In this document: piece by piece, positions 18,506-27,548 of the stretch | Layout: each line of letters opens with the position of its first letter | Numbering within the stretch: the first letter of the stretch is position 1 | NCBI GenBank assembly: GCA_963676095.1 | Contig: OY781040.1 | Location: forward strand, 1,116,001 to 1,180,000 | Length of the DNA: 64,000 nucleotides | Source of the DNA: G963676095 sp963676095 | GTDB lineage: Bacteria > Bacteroidota > Bacteroidia > Bacteroidales > Prolixibacteraceae | Direction of reading: 5' to 3' | The notes under the pieces: generated by a model | What the model was told of the DNA's origin: nothing | Seen by the model: only the letters and a program-made list of their open reading frames with translations | Databases searched by the model: none | Translations under genes and position numbers: made by a program

Positions 18506-19858
18506 ATGGGAAGAAATACAATTCGCTTTGTTATAGTCCTGGCCACCATTTCGGTGCTTGGCATTCTGCTGATCCAGTTCTTTTTTATAAAAAACACGGT
18601 CGACTTAAATGAAAAAAAATTTCATGATGCGACTACCCAAGCCTTGAAAAATGTTGCGAGCCTGTTGATCGAATACAATAATAAACTCCGGGGTACGACC
18701 AATCCCCATGAAGTAACGAATGAAATTGAGCAAATATCAAGCAATTATTATGTTGTCAATGTAAATGACGAAATTAATCCATACCTGCTTCATCATTTTT
18801 TGATAATGGAATTCAAAAGGTTTAACATCAACCTCGATTTTGAATATGCCATTTATGATTGTGAGAGGGACCAGATGGTTTATGGTATGAGAGGGAAAGA
18901 GCGAGGGAGCCAGAAGCATCAGTCTGTTAAGGAAGAACAGGATCCTAACTGTAATCCGGATGAGGAATTGCCCAAAACTTCCGATAAGAACAAGCATGAT
19001 CATAATCTTCCCACCTGTAAAAAATATACTTATTACTTTGGCGTTTATTTTCCCAATCGTTCCCGGTACTACAGTAACCGGATCCACCCCTGGTATGTGA
19101 TTGATGGGATACTTTTTATCGTTATTCTTTTTTTTGGGTATACCTTGTATGTCATTCTAAAACAACGAAAGCTCAGTGAGATCCAAAAGAATTTCATAAA
19201 CAACCTGACCCATGAGTTCAAAACCCCGATCGCCTCAATCGACCTTTCGGCCAAAGTCCTTTCGGATCCTGGGATAGTCAATCAGCCCAAAAGGCTCCAA
19301 GAATATTCAAAAATAGTTAAAGAACAAACGCAAAGACTTTCTGACCAGGTAGAAAAAGTACTTCAAATGGCGAGCATCGAGAAGCAAAAGATGGTGATGG
19401 AAAAAGAAAAGACAGAATTAGTATCTTTTATCCAAAAATGCATCATCGATTTTAAAAATAGCCAAACAGTACTTGATTACCAGATTGATTTTGAAGCTCC
19501 GGAACCGCCAGTGATTATTATGGCAGACCAACTGCATTTTTCAAATGTCATTTTTAACTTGCTTGACAATGCTTTTAAATATTGTCAAGACAAACCGGAA
19601 ATAACCATCACAATCTCCGGAAAAGAGAAAAACACGAAGCTAAGTATTGCAGATCATGGAATAGGAATCCCCAGAAAGTACCGAAAAAAAATTTTCGGAC
19701 GATTTTTCAGGGTCCCAACAGGCAATGTCCATAATGTAAAAGGGTTCGGGCTGGGGCTTGACTATGTAAAAAAAATAACGAAAAGACACGGATGGAGCAT
19801 TTCCGTATCGGATAATTCACCTCAAGGCACTATTTTTACAGTAACTATACCTAATTGA
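18506..19858 (+). CDS. rprX: Sensor histidine kinase, RprX-like
   Basis: The 450-residue product has a membrane segment at about 8-28, a periplasmic domain to about 195, a second membrane segment (GILFIVILFFGYTLYVIL), a HisKA box INNLTHEFKTP with the phospho-accepting His 236, and an HATPase with N box VIFNLLDNAFKYC, G1 DHGIGIP and G2 GFGLGL. It resembles RprX of Bacteroides, first described from effects on tetracycline resistance. Residues 130-170 form a charged Cys- and His-containing insert that might sense a ligand or metal (inference). It is followed immediately by its response regulator. Confidence 0.9.
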   Translation: MGRNTIRFVIVLATISVLGILLIQFFFIKNTVDLNEKKFHDATTQALKNVASLLIEYNNKLRGTTNPHEVTNEIEQISSNYYVVNVNDEINPYLLHHFLIMEFKRFNINLDFEYAIYDCERDQMVYGMRGKERGSQKHQSVKEEQDPNCNPDEELPKTSDKNKHDHNLPTCKKYTYYFGVYFPNRSRYYSNRIHPWYVIDGILFIVILFFGYTLYVILKQRKLSEIQKNFINNLTHEFKTPIASIDLSAKVLSDPGIVNQPKRLQEYSKIVKEQTQRLSDQVEKVLQMASIEKQKMVMEKEKTELVSFIQKCIIDFKNSQTVLDYQIDFEAPEPPVIIMADQLHFSNVIFNLLDNAFKYCQDKPEITITISGKEKNTKLSIADHGIGIPRKYRKKIFGRFFRVPTGNVHNVKGFGLGLDYVKKITKRHGWSISVSDNSPQGTIFTVTIPN

Positions 19859-19860
19859 TT

Positions 19861-20571
19861 ATGGACTTTACAGGAAAACAAATTCTTCTTGTCGAAGATG
19901 ACAAAACACTGAATTTTATTATCAGGGATAACCTGGAAGAAGCAGGATATCTGGTCTCCGGGACAGAAGACGGCGAACAGGCTTTCAGCCTGTTCTGTAA
20001 AAACAAGTTCGACCTGTGTTTGTTGGATGTCATGCTTCCCCGGATGGATGGTTTTTCTCTGGCAAAAAAAATGCGGGAGAAGAATCAAATGGTGCCAATA
20101 CTTTTTCTAACGGCCAAAAACCTTCCCGAAGACAAGATTAATGGTTTTGCAATTGGCGGGGATGATTATATTACAAAGCCATTCAGCATGGAAGAACTGC
20201 TGATGCGAATCAAAGTATTTCTGAAAAGAAGTCAGCCCAAGCCGGAAAAGCTTGATGAGCTAAAAAGTTGTAAAATAGGAAACTTCGATTTCTTCTATGA
20301 GAATTTAACATTGAAAAATCATCATGGGAACAGGACTCTTACCTACAAGGAAGCACAACTTTTGAAATACTTCTGTGAGAACCCGAACAAGGTGCTTAGC
20401 CGGTCTGAAATATTGAGTAATGTTTGGGGGTCTGACGATTATTACCTGGGCAGGAGCCTTGATGTTTTTATTTCCAGGTTAAGAAAATATTTGAAAAGCG
20501 ACGCAAATATCAGGATTATTAACCTACATGGAATCGGATTCCGTTTCAATGCACCGGTTGAAAAAGAATAA
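19861..20571 (+). CDS. rprY: OmpR-family response regulator, RprY-like
   Basis: The product has a receiver domain (phospho-acceptor Asp 56 in LLDVMLPRMDG, conserved Lys in DDYITKPFS) and a C-terminal winged helix (about 135-232, with RSLDVFISRLRKYL and a GIGFRF hairpin). The ATG at 19861 is 2 bp after the kinase stop; a TTG at 19855 would overlap it and is less likely. Together with the kinase it forms an RprXY-like pair. The regulon is not visible here. Confidence 0.92.
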   Translation: MDFTGKQILLVEDDKTLNFIIRDNLEEAGYLVSGTEDGEQAFSLFCKNKFDLCLLDVMLPRMDGFSLAKKMREKNQMVPILFLTAKNLPEDKINGFAIGGDDYITKPFSMEELLMRIKVFLKRSQPKPEKLDELKSCKIGNFDFFYENLTLKNHHGNRTLTYKEAQLLKYFCENPNKVLSRSEILSNVWGSDDYYLGRSLDVFISRLRKYLKSDANIRIINLHGIGFRFNAPVEKE

Positions 20572-20575
20572 GATC

Positions 20576-20700
20576 ATTAAAGACGGGAATGTAACCGGAA
20601 AGCAGCATTGATCCTTTCCGTTATGCTTTTTACAGGAGCCTACTTGGGAGCAGAACTCGCATCCTACCTCCCCGACAGACTCCTAAATTTCCTTTTTTAA
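20576..20700 (+). pseudogene. Remnant of a TSUP (TauE/SafE-type) transporter
   Basis: Between the response regulator and pfkA the plus strand encodes the end of a TSUP protein. One frame reads IKDGNVTGK (20576-20602) and the next, one base back, reads AALILSVMLFTGAYLGAELA then SYLPDRLLNFLF before TAA at 20698. The pieces join through a one-base deletion at about 20602. TSUP proteins carry exactly such a GN(V/I)D...GaylGAkLA.rLPd...lF segment before their last membrane spans (family knowledge). No start or upstream half exists. Its last codon overlaps the end of pfkA on the other strand. Confidence 0.55.
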
Positions 20701-21743
20701 CCTTCAAGATCATCTTCATCGCCAAAAGACATGCCCATCTTTCTGGCCTTCAGAATCAATGGATGATCTTTTTCTACAACTCGAAGCCGGTCGCTTATTT
20801 CCGATAAGGGAACCGTAATCAGTTCGTTATTTTTTATCGCCACCATAGTCCCAAAGGTTCCTGCTGCAATGCATTCTGCAGCAAATGATCCGTAACGGGT
20901 GGCCAGAATCCTGTCCATCGGACTGGGGCTCCCTCCCCTCTGTACATAACCGAGAACTGTTTCCCGTGTTTCTATCCCTGTATAGGTCCGAATCGCCTCG
21001 GCGACGTAACGGGCAGCTGATTCACCATCGGGATGCTTGATCCCCTCAGCCACAACTACGATCGAATAATTTTTTTTGCTTTCATAACGTTTCTCGATCC
21101 GCTTACAAACCGACCGGATATTGTAATCCAGTTCCGGGAGCAAAATGATGTCGCCACCACCGGCCATACCTGCATACAAGGCAATCCACCCGGTATGATG
21201 CCCCATGACCTCAATGATCATTACCCGTTGGTGCGAATTAGCTGTGGTATGCAACCTGTCGATCGCCTCCGTGGCAATCTGAAGGGCTGAATCGAACCCA
21301 AAAGTGACATCTGTTCCCCATACATCATTATCAATTGTTTTAGGTATCCCGATCACATTCATGCCCTCTGCGCTCAACCGGTTTGCCGTCTTCATTGTCC
21401 CGTTACCACCGATGCAGACCAGTGCTTCAAGGCCAAGTTCATGATAATTATTTTTGATCTGCTCCGGCTTATCATTATCGCCATCCTTTATAACTTTGTA
21501 TGGTTTTTCCCTGGATGTCCCGAGTATTGTTCCTCCCAGTGTTAATATACCTGAAAGATCAGATTCTTTTAACAGAACGTACTCCTTATCAATTAACCCC
21601 GAAAATCCGGCGGTAAAACCGATAACTTCCATCTTGTATTCAACAATTGCTGTCTTTCCTACTCCCCGGATAGCAGCATTAAGTCCTGGACAATCTCCTC
21701 CTGCAGTCAGTATTCCTATCCGCTTTGGCTTTTCCATACGCAT
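20697..21743 (-). CDS. pfkA: 6-phosphofructokinase
   Basis: This enzyme phosphorylates fructose 6-phosphate to the 1,6-bisphosphate in glycolysis. The 348-residue protein has the PFK fold with GILTAGGDCPGLNAAIRG, the catalytic PKTIDND (134-140, base Asp 138), substrate-binding MGHHTGW and GYVQRGG. The phosphoryl-donor site reads GGNGT (112-116). Gly at the second variable position favours ATP in this family, while the Lys of PKTIDND is typical of pyrophosphate-dependent and group III enzymes, so donor choice is not certain. The start is the first ATG; the third codon is also ATG. A TAATTTCG element on the minus strand (21784-21791) may be its -7 box. Confidence 0.94.
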   Translation of the reverse strand: MRMEKPKRIGILTAGGDCPGLNAAIRGVGKTAIVEYKMEVIGFTAGFSGLIDKEYVLLKESDLSGILTLGGTILGTSREKPYKVIKDGDNDKPEQIKNNYHELGLEALVCIGGNGTMKTANRLSAEGMNVIGIPKTIDNDVWGTDVTFGFDSALQIATEAIDRLHTTANSHQRVMIIEVMGHHTGWIALYAGMAGGGDIILLPELDYNIRSVCKRIEKRYESKKNYSIVVVAEGIKHPDGESAARYVAEAIRTYTGIETRETVLGYVQRGGSPSPMDRILATRYGSFAAECIAAGTFGTMVAIKNNELITVPLSEISDRLRVVEKDHPLILKARKMGMSFGDEDDLEG

Positions 21744-22293
21744 CTATTTATTTTATTGAAACCAGTCAGAAATAAAAATCAACCGAAATTACAAAAACAA
21801 TTCTTTAGTCCGGTACATAAATTATAATTGATTATCTAAAGTTGACAAAAAATCCCCTCTTTTCCCCGCCGGTGATACTCACGTCGATTAAAATTTGCTA
21901 TCCTAATTGATTCTTAAAAAAATTATAAGTTAATATTTGGAAAATTATCGACTATAATCTTCGAAATTATCGACTATAATCTTCGAAATTACAGGTTATA
22001 ATTTTGGATTTTACAGGTTATAATTTTCAAGATTATAAGCTAATATTTCAAAACAGGACATAATGCATTGATAATGGCTCAGACAAAGGCATCAAAAAAC
22101 TTCTGACTAACAAATCCGGGGCCTGGCGGCACGATACTCATACAGGGAATCGACTGCAAGGTTCTTCGTTCTTTCCCAAATTAAAAAGACAATGATACCT
22201 TACAAAATTCAAAACGAAAGAAGTTTTTTACTAATTTCGTGAAAAATTACAAAATTTAATCTGTAATTAAATAATAACCTAAAATTAAGACCA
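21744..22293. other. 550-bp intergenic region with repeat array
   Basis: It lies between divergent pfkA and the DUF1080 gene. It contains the pfkA -7 element, the six-unit 22-bp array (21917-22048) and TAATTTCG at 22232-22239, the probable -7 box of the DUF1080 gene. No credible ORF is present. Confidence 0.6.
21917..22048. repeat. Array of six degenerate 22-bp units
   Basis: Starting at 21917, six consecutive 22-bp blocks (21917, 21939, 21961, 21983, 22005, 22027) keep a common layout AATTAY-N4/5-TATAAT or TAATAT. Units 2 and 3 share ATTATCGACTATAAT, units 4 and 5 share TTACAGGTTATAAT, and units 1 and 6 share ATTATAAGYTAATATTT. Each core is partly palindromic. The period is exact although the sequence drifts, and it equals the period of the array at 63853-63954. 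Confidence 0.85.
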
Positions 22294-23097
22294 ATGAGAA
22301 AAGTTTTTTCGTACCTATTAACCGGAGTTCTCTTCACGACCGTTGCATGCAACAGCGGACAAAAAAAAGCCGAAAGTGAAAACCAGGAAGCGGCATCACA
22401 ACCAGCCAAAGTGGAAGAGGCGGTAGCAGACAACACGCTTACTCCAGCCGAAAAGGAAAATGGATGGGTGCTTTTGTTTAACGGCCAAAACACAGACGGG
22501 TGGAGAGGTGTTGACAAAAAGATCTGCCCTCCCGGATGGAAGGCTGAAGACGGAACTCTTTATTGCCAGGGATCCGGTAAAGGAGAGGCCGGTGCCGACA
22601 ATGGCGGGGATATTCTCTTTGACAAAAAGTTCAAAAATTTTGATCTTAAACTCGAGTGGAAAATTTCACAAGGTGGAAATTCAGGTATCTTTTACCTGGG
22701 ACAAGAAGTTCCGGGTTGGCCAATTTACAAAACTGCTCCTGAAATGCAAATACTCGACAACGAGCGTCATCCGGATGCTATGCTGGGAAAAGACGGCAAC
22801 CGGCAGGCAGGTTCTCTTTACGACCTGATTCCGGCTAAACCACAGAATGCTAAACCGGCCGGAGAATGGAACAGTGTCGAAATTATCTGCTACAAAGGGA
22901 CTGTCGTTCATAAGCAGAACGGACAAACGGTGGTTGAATATCATTTATGGACAGATGACTGGAAAGCCTTGGTTAAAGACAGTAAATTCCCTGCTTTAAA
23001 CGAAAACTTTGCCAACGTGGCAGAAGAAGGGTACATCGCGTTGCAGGATCACGGGGATGACGTCTGGTTCAAGAACATCAAAATTAAAGAATTATAA
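22294..23097 (+). CDS. Lipoprotein with 3-keto-disaccharide hydrolase (DUF1080) domain
   Basis: The 267-residue product has a lipobox TTVAC (Cys about 19), a short Ala/Glu-rich linker and a DUF1080 domain (about 55-267) with ENGWVLLFNGQNTDGWRG, NFDLKLEWKIS, NSGIFYLG, YEMQILDN-like EMQILDNERHPD and the C-terminal IALQDHGDDVWFKNIKIKEL. The fold is a concanavalin-like sandwich. Some members hydrolyse 3-keto-glycosides made by periplasmic oxidoreductases, which supports a role in glycoside breakdown. A terminator follows at once, so it is monocistronic. Confidence 0.9.
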   Translation: MRKVFSYLLTGVLFTTVACNSGQKKAESENQEAASQPAKVEEAVADNTLTPAEKENGWVLLFNGQNTDGWRGVDKKICPPGWKAEDGTLYCQGSGKGEAGADNGGDILFDKKFKNFDLKLEWKISQGGNSGIFYLGQEVPGWPIYKTAPEMQILDNERHPDAMLGKDGNRQAGSLYDLIPAKPQNAKPAGEWNSVEIICYKGTVVHKQNGQTVVEYHLWTDDWKALVKDSKFPALNENFANVAEEGYIALQDHGDDVWFKNIKIKEL

Positions 23098-23116
23098 AAG
23101 TTATCTGAAAAAAAAT

Positions 23117-23149
23117 AAAAGAGGGTTGCGCAATGCTTCCCTCTTTTTT
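23117..23149 (+). terminator. Terminator after the DUF1080 gene
   Basis: AAAAGAGGG, 13-nt loop and CCCTCTTTTTT form a stem with T run 20 bp past the stop codon. Confidence 0.8.
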
Positions 23150-23440
23150 ATATCCTCTCTCTAAAGATCGTAAAGGGAAACGGGATACAAAAATTTAGTG
23201 TTGCTCAACAAGTTAAAAATAAAGCACAGCGTGCTTAAACCACAAATTAAATTACTTGACAGGGACAAAAACAGCCAGTTGTTTCAATGCTCAATTCACA
23301 ATATTTAAATAATTTTGTTTAATCCGGGAAATTGTATTACAACATGATCTTCATCGGTGAGGAAGGAAGATTTTGGGACCAGTTTCCCTTGAAAAAGCAG
23401 TCAGTTAAACGAATATTTAAATCTTAAACGAAAAAGATCA
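23150..23440. other. Intergenic region upstream of the racemase gene
   Basis: TAATTTTG at 23310-23317 is a plausible -7 element for the racemase gene, leaving about 115 nt of leader. No other structure was found. Confidence 0.35.
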
Positions 23441-24130
23441 ATGAAAACTCTTGGAATGATTGGCGGAACCGGCTGGGTTTCAACAATGGAATACTACAGA
23501 TTGATCAACATATTTACCAACCAGAGGCTTGGTGGATTAAATTCCGCCCGGATACTCCTCTACTCAGTAAATTATGCTGATATTGAGGCCATAAACAAAA
23601 AGAACGATTCCTTATCAATGATGGCAACGATGAAGTACCTGGCAATAAAACTACAAAATGCCGAAGCAGATGGTATTATATTATGTGCCAACACCCTACA
23701 TCGATATGCAGAACAATTGGAACAAGTACTTCAAATTCCCCTGATCCATATAGCCGAAGCTACCTCCAGAGAGATACTTACTTCGAAGATAAGAAAAGTA
23801 GGTATCCTCGGAACCAGAATAACCATGGAAAAAGATTTTTATCATGAGAAACTTGGTTCTCATAACATTGTGACCATTATACCGGAAGAACCAGACAGGC
23901 TATTTATCCAGAACTGCATCACTCAAGAATTACTAAAAAATGAAATCAGACCGGAAAGCAAATCCCGCTTTCTGGAAATTATCAACAAAATGGGGGACAA
24001 TGGCGCTGAGGGAATTGTGCTTGCCTGTACGGAGATCCCTCTGCTTATAAAACAGGAAGATACAAATCTAAAAGTTTTCAATACACTTGAAATTCATGCA
24101 AAAGCTGCTGTCGACTTTGCCTGTGAATAA
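23441..24130 (+). CDS. Aspartate/glutamate racemase family protein
   Basis: The 229-residue protein starts MKTLGMIGGTGWVSTMEYY, the hallmark of cofactor-independent Asp/Glu/hydantoin racemases, and carries both catalytic cysteines, in IILCANTLH (about residue 82) and VLACTEIPL (about 193). It interconverts L- and D-amino acids, most likely aspartate; substrate is not proven by sequence. It precedes nadB, whose enzyme consumes L-aspartate, by 279 bp on the same strand, which may be coincidental or a way to feed D-Asp into NAD synthesis (inference). Confidence 0.88.
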   Translation: MKTLGMIGGTGWVSTMEYYRLINIFTNQRLGGLNSARILLYSVNYADIEAINKKNDSLSMMATMKYLAIKLQNAEADGIILCANTLHRYAEQLEQVLQIPLIHIAEATSREILTSKIRKVGILGTRITMEKDFYHEKLGSHNIVTIIPEEPDRLFIQNCITQELLKNEIRPESKSRFLEIINKMGDNGAEGIVLACTEIPLLIKQEDTNLKVFNTLEIHAKAAVDFACE

Positions 24131-24365
24131 ACTAAATACAAATACGATCCGGCCAACAAGCATGAAAACCAGCATCAGGATGTAATTGCTTACAGGTTTG
24201 GAACAATTTTCCCGGATAGCTATGAATAAATCGTTATATTATTTACATCTATTTTACGTTTCTTTTGCGCCTACAAAAAAAATCAAAACAGCAGGATATG
24301 TTTCCCGGAAGTTAATTAAATCGTAACATACCTTATATTACTGCATCCCTATCCCACAGTTTTTT

Positions 24366-24373
24366 TAACTTTG
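24366..24373 (+). promoter_or_regulatory. -7 element of the nadB-nadC-coaX operon
   Basis: TAACTTTG fully matches TAnnTTTG and ends 36 bp before the nadB ATG. No clear -33 TTG is present. Confidence 0.5.
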
Positions 24374-24409
24374 TTCATCCAAATTATATAAGACAGGCTG
24401 CAAGCGTTC

Positions 24410-25981
24410 ATGCAAAAAAAAATATTTGACACAATAGTTGTAGGCAGTGGTTTGGCGGGTCTTACTGCTGCATTTCATTCTTCAAGACATGGTTCAGTTG
24501 CCTTAATCACAAAATCGGAATTAGATACCAGCAATTCCTATTATGCGCAAGGCGGAATTGCTGGTGCTATTGGAGAAAATGACTCTCCCGAATTACATAT
24601 TCACGACACCCTTGTTGCGGGACGGGGACTTTGTGAAAAAGATGCTGTAGATATTCTTGTCAATGAAGGAAGAGAACGAATTCTCGAAATGATAGACATG
24701 GGAATGCAGTTTGACAAGGTTGACGACAAGCTGGTACTGGGACTGGAAGGAGGCCACAGTAAACGAAGGATACTTCATGCCGGAGGAGATGCAACGGGTA
24801 AAGAACTCACTTGCTTCATGCTCCAAAAGGTTCTCGGACAAAAATCAATTCAGATTTTCGAGTATACTGCCGTTACAAGAATAATTGTAGAAAACGACAT
24901 ATGTGCCGGAGTACAGGCAGTCGATTTCGTCAGCGGGGAGAATATAATTTTCGAGGCACCGGCCTGCATCCTGGCTACCGGGGGCCTCTCCCGTATTTTC
25001 AACAGAACGACGAACCCTCATACGGCGACAGGAGATGGTATCGCGCTGGCCTATGAAGCCGGAGCCCAGCTGGAAGACATGGAATTTATACAGTTTCATC
25101 CTTCGGCTCTTTGCCTCAAAAACCAGGATGCATTTCTTATCAGCGAAGCAGTAAGGGGAGAAGGAGCATGGCTCCTGAATAAAAACGGGGAACGCTTCAT
25201 GAAAGAAATCCATCCTTTGGCAGAATTGGCGCCAAGGGATGTTGTGGCCTTCTCGATATATCAGCAAATGAAAAAAGATCAACGTCCATTCGTATACCTC
25301 TCATTACGGCATCTCGATCCTGATAAAATAAAAAAACGATTCTCGAACATTTACAAAAAACTGGAAGAAGCAGGCTACAACATGACTTCGGACTTGTTGC
25401 CAATAGCTCCGGCAGCCCACTATATGGTCGGAGGGGTGAAAACAGGATTATACGCAGAAACAAACATAGCGGGGTTATTTGCATGTGGCGAAGTAGCATC
25501 CACAGGTGTTATGGGGGCCAACCGGCTAGCAAGCAACTCATTGCTGGAGTGCCTGGTTTTTGGGAAACGTGCGGCAGAGCAAGCCGTTATTTATCATGGA
25601 AAAAAAATGACAATTCCAGAGCAGCCATCGGTTACAAACAAAAAAGAATATGAAGACTTCTTCCTGAATATAAAAAATGAAACAGCCGACCTGATGTCAG
25701 TCAATGTAGGTATTGTTCGCAAGGAACAAAACCTGGAACAAGCTCTGGAAAGACTAAAAGAAATCGAACTGAAAATACCTGCCGGCATCAATGACTATAA
25801 CATACTAAAATCCAAACAGATTATTCAGATATGCGAATTTATAACCAGGTCGGCATTGCTCAGGAAAGAAAGCCGCGGCGGACATATTCGTGAAGAATAC
25901 AAACAGGAAGACCCCGACTTCAGAGTACACATTATTCAACAGAAAGGAAAAGAAATAAAATTTATCCCAATCAGAAAATGA
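24410..25981 (+). CDS. nadB: L-aspartate oxidase
   Basis: NadB oxidises L-aspartate to iminoaspartate, the first step of de novo NAD synthesis. The 523-residue flavoprotein has the FAD motif VGSGLAGLTAAFHSSRHG, the SNSYYAQGGIAGAI segment, HAGGDATGKE, EFIQFHPSAL, the catalytic Arg of APRDVVA, AAHYMVGGV and GANRLASNSLLECLVFG. All distinguish it from succinate dehydrogenase flavoproteins together with the helical C-terminal domain. The stop overlaps the nadC start (ATGA). The partner nadA is not in the window. Confidence 0.96.
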   Translation: MQKKIFDTIVVGSGLAGLTAAFHSSRHGSVALITKSELDTSNSYYAQGGIAGAIGENDSPELHIHDTLVAGRGLCEKDAVDILVNEGRERILEMIDMGMQFDKVDDKLVLGLEGGHSKRRILHAGGDATGKELTCFMLQKVLGQKSIQIFEYTAVTRIIVENDICAGVQAVDFVSGENIIFEAPACILATGGLSRIFNRTTNPHTATGDGIALAYEAGAQLEDMEFIQFHPSALCLKNQDAFLISEAVRGEGAWLLNKNGERFMKEIHPLAELAPRDVVAFSIYQQMKKDQRPFVYLSLRHLDPDKIKKRFSNIYKKLEEAGYNMTSDLLPIAPAAHYMVGGVKTGLYAETNIAGLFACGEVASTGVMGANRLASNSLLECLVFGKRAAEQAVIYHGKKMTIPEQPSVTNKKEYEDFFLNIKNETADLMSVNVGIVRKEQNLEQALERLKEIELKIPAGINDYNILKSKQIIQICEFITRSALLRKESRGGHIREEYKQEDPDFRVHIIQQKGKEIKFIPIRK

Positions 25982-26823
25982 TGAACCAGGCAGAAAAAGA
26001 AGCAGCAAAACGGCTAATCGAGATAGCACTTGAAGAAGATGTCGCCAGTGGCGACATTACGACCGATAACCTCATCCCCGCAGAAATACGTAAAAGGGCT
26101 TATATGGCAGCCAAATCGGACGGCGTTATTGCAGGACTTGAAGTGGCTGAAATGGTATTTCGGAAACTGGACAAATCGCTATTGTGGAAGCCTGAAGTAA
26201 AAGATGGCGAACATGTAAAAAAGGGAGATATCATCGTACGCTTCGAAGCCAGTTATCGTGCTATTTTAACAGGGGAACGAACCGCCCTGAACTTTTTTCA
26301 ACGTATGTCCGGGATCGCTACCATTTCTGCCGAATGTGCCGGAGCCATTGCCGGGTATAAAACAGTTATCCTTGACACCAGAAAAACCCTTCCCGGGTTC
26401 CGGTTACTGGATAAATATTCGGTAAAAACCGGGGGTGCAACAAATCACAGGATTGGGCTCTTCGATATGGTCATGATTAAAGATAACCACATCGATATCG
26501 CAGGGGGGATCACCCCTGCTGTTTCTCAAATCAGGAGTAAGGTACCGCACGGAATCAAGATCGAAGTCGAGACCACTACGCTTGACCAGGTGCGGGAAGC
26601 TGTCTCTGCAGAAGCGGACATTATTATGCTTGATAATATGGACAATGAAACAATGAAAGAGGCAGTCCGGATCATAAACGGACAAGCCAAAGTAGAGGCT
26701 TCCGGGAACATGACATTGGACCGGCTGAAAGATGTCGCAGCCACGGGAGTCGACTATATTTCGATTGGAGGACTCACGCATTCCGTTCAAGCCATGGACA
26801 TCAGTCAGCGGATAGAATTATGA
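25978..26823 (+). CDS. nadC: Nicotinate-nucleotide pyrophosphorylase (carboxylating)
   Basis: NadC converts quinolinate and PRPP to nicotinate mononucleotide and CO2. The 281-residue product has EDVASGDITT near the start, ERTALNFFQRMSGIAT, the signature DTRKTLPGFRLLDKYSVKTG and MVMIKDNHI, with the barrel ending in DYISIGGLTHSV. It overlaps nadB upstream and coaX downstream by four bases each, giving strong translational coupling. Confidence 0.97.
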   Translation: MMNQAEKEAAKRLIEIALEEDVASGDITTDNLIPAEIRKRAYMAAKSDGVIAGLEVAEMVFRKLDKSLLWKPEVKDGEHVKKGDIIVRFEASYRAILTGERTALNFFQRMSGIATISAECAGAIAGYKTVILDTRKTLPGFRLLDKYSVKTGGATNHRIGLFDMVMIKDNHIDIAGGITPAVSQIRSKVPHGIKIEVETTTLDQVREAVSAEADIIMLDNMDNETMKEAVRIINGQAKVEASGNMTLDRLKDVAATGVDYISIGGLTHSVQAMDISQRIEL

Positions 26824-27548
26824 ACCTGATAATCGATATTGGCAACACGCGGATTAAGCTGGCACTTTTTAACGACCATGACCTCATGTTTAGTGTGCCG
26901 CTCGATTACTTAAAGCCGGACCAGTTACAAATATTGGTGGATGAACATCCGCAACTGGACAAGGCAATCCTCTCTGCAGGGAAAGAATATCCCGAAGAGA
27001 TCAGGAACTTCCTGAAGTCGAATTTCAGGCGTTTTATTGAACTCGATCATCAGACACCTGTTCCGATCAAAAATTGTTACCGAAGTCCGGAAACGCTTGG
27101 ATTCGACAGGCTGGCTTCAGCAATCGGGGCATGGGAATTGTTCCCCGGGCAAAACCTGTTGATCATCGATGCCGGAACAGCCGTCACGTACGACATTGTC
27201 TCTGAAAATAATGAATATCTGGGTGGAAACATATCTCCAGGATTGGAGATGAGGTTCAAGGCACTGAACCATTTTACAGGAAAGCTACCTCTCATTCTTC
27301 CGGACGACCGGTTTGAAACTCCCGGTACGGATACTTCGATGGCGATCCGTTCAGGCGTTCAGATGGGATTAATCTTCGAAATCGAACAGTACATCGAATA
27401 TTTTAATAAAATTTACAAAAATTTAAGAGTCCTTATGACCGGAGGAGATTCTAAATTCTTTGATAAAAAATTAAAAAATTCCATCTTTGTACATTTTAAT
27501 TTAGGATTAATTGGGTTAAACCGGATTCTCGAATACAACAACGGATAG
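26820..27548 (+). CDS. coaX: Type III pantothenate kinase
   Basis: CoaX phosphorylates pantothenate, the first step of coenzyme A synthesis, and is insensitive to CoA feedback. The 242-residue product shows the ASKHA-fold phosphate loop IDIGNTRIKLALF, the NCYRSPETLGFDRLAS segment (substrate and dimer region), IDAGTAVTYDIV and GGNISPGLEMRFKAL. It overlaps nadC, so NAD and CoA synthesis are co-expressed here. Confidence 0.95.
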   Translation: MNLIIDIGNTRIKLALFNDHDLMFSVPLDYLKPDQLQILVDEHPQLDKAILSAGKEYPEEIRNFLKSNFRRFIELDHQTPVPIKNCYRSPETLGFDRLASAIGAWELFPGQNLLIIDAGTAVTYDIVSENNEYLGGNISPGLEMRFKALNHFTGKLPLILPDDRFETPGTDTSMAIRSGVQMGLIFEIEQYIEYFNKIYKNLRVLMTGGDSKFFDKKLKNSIFVHFNLGLIGLNRILEYNNG

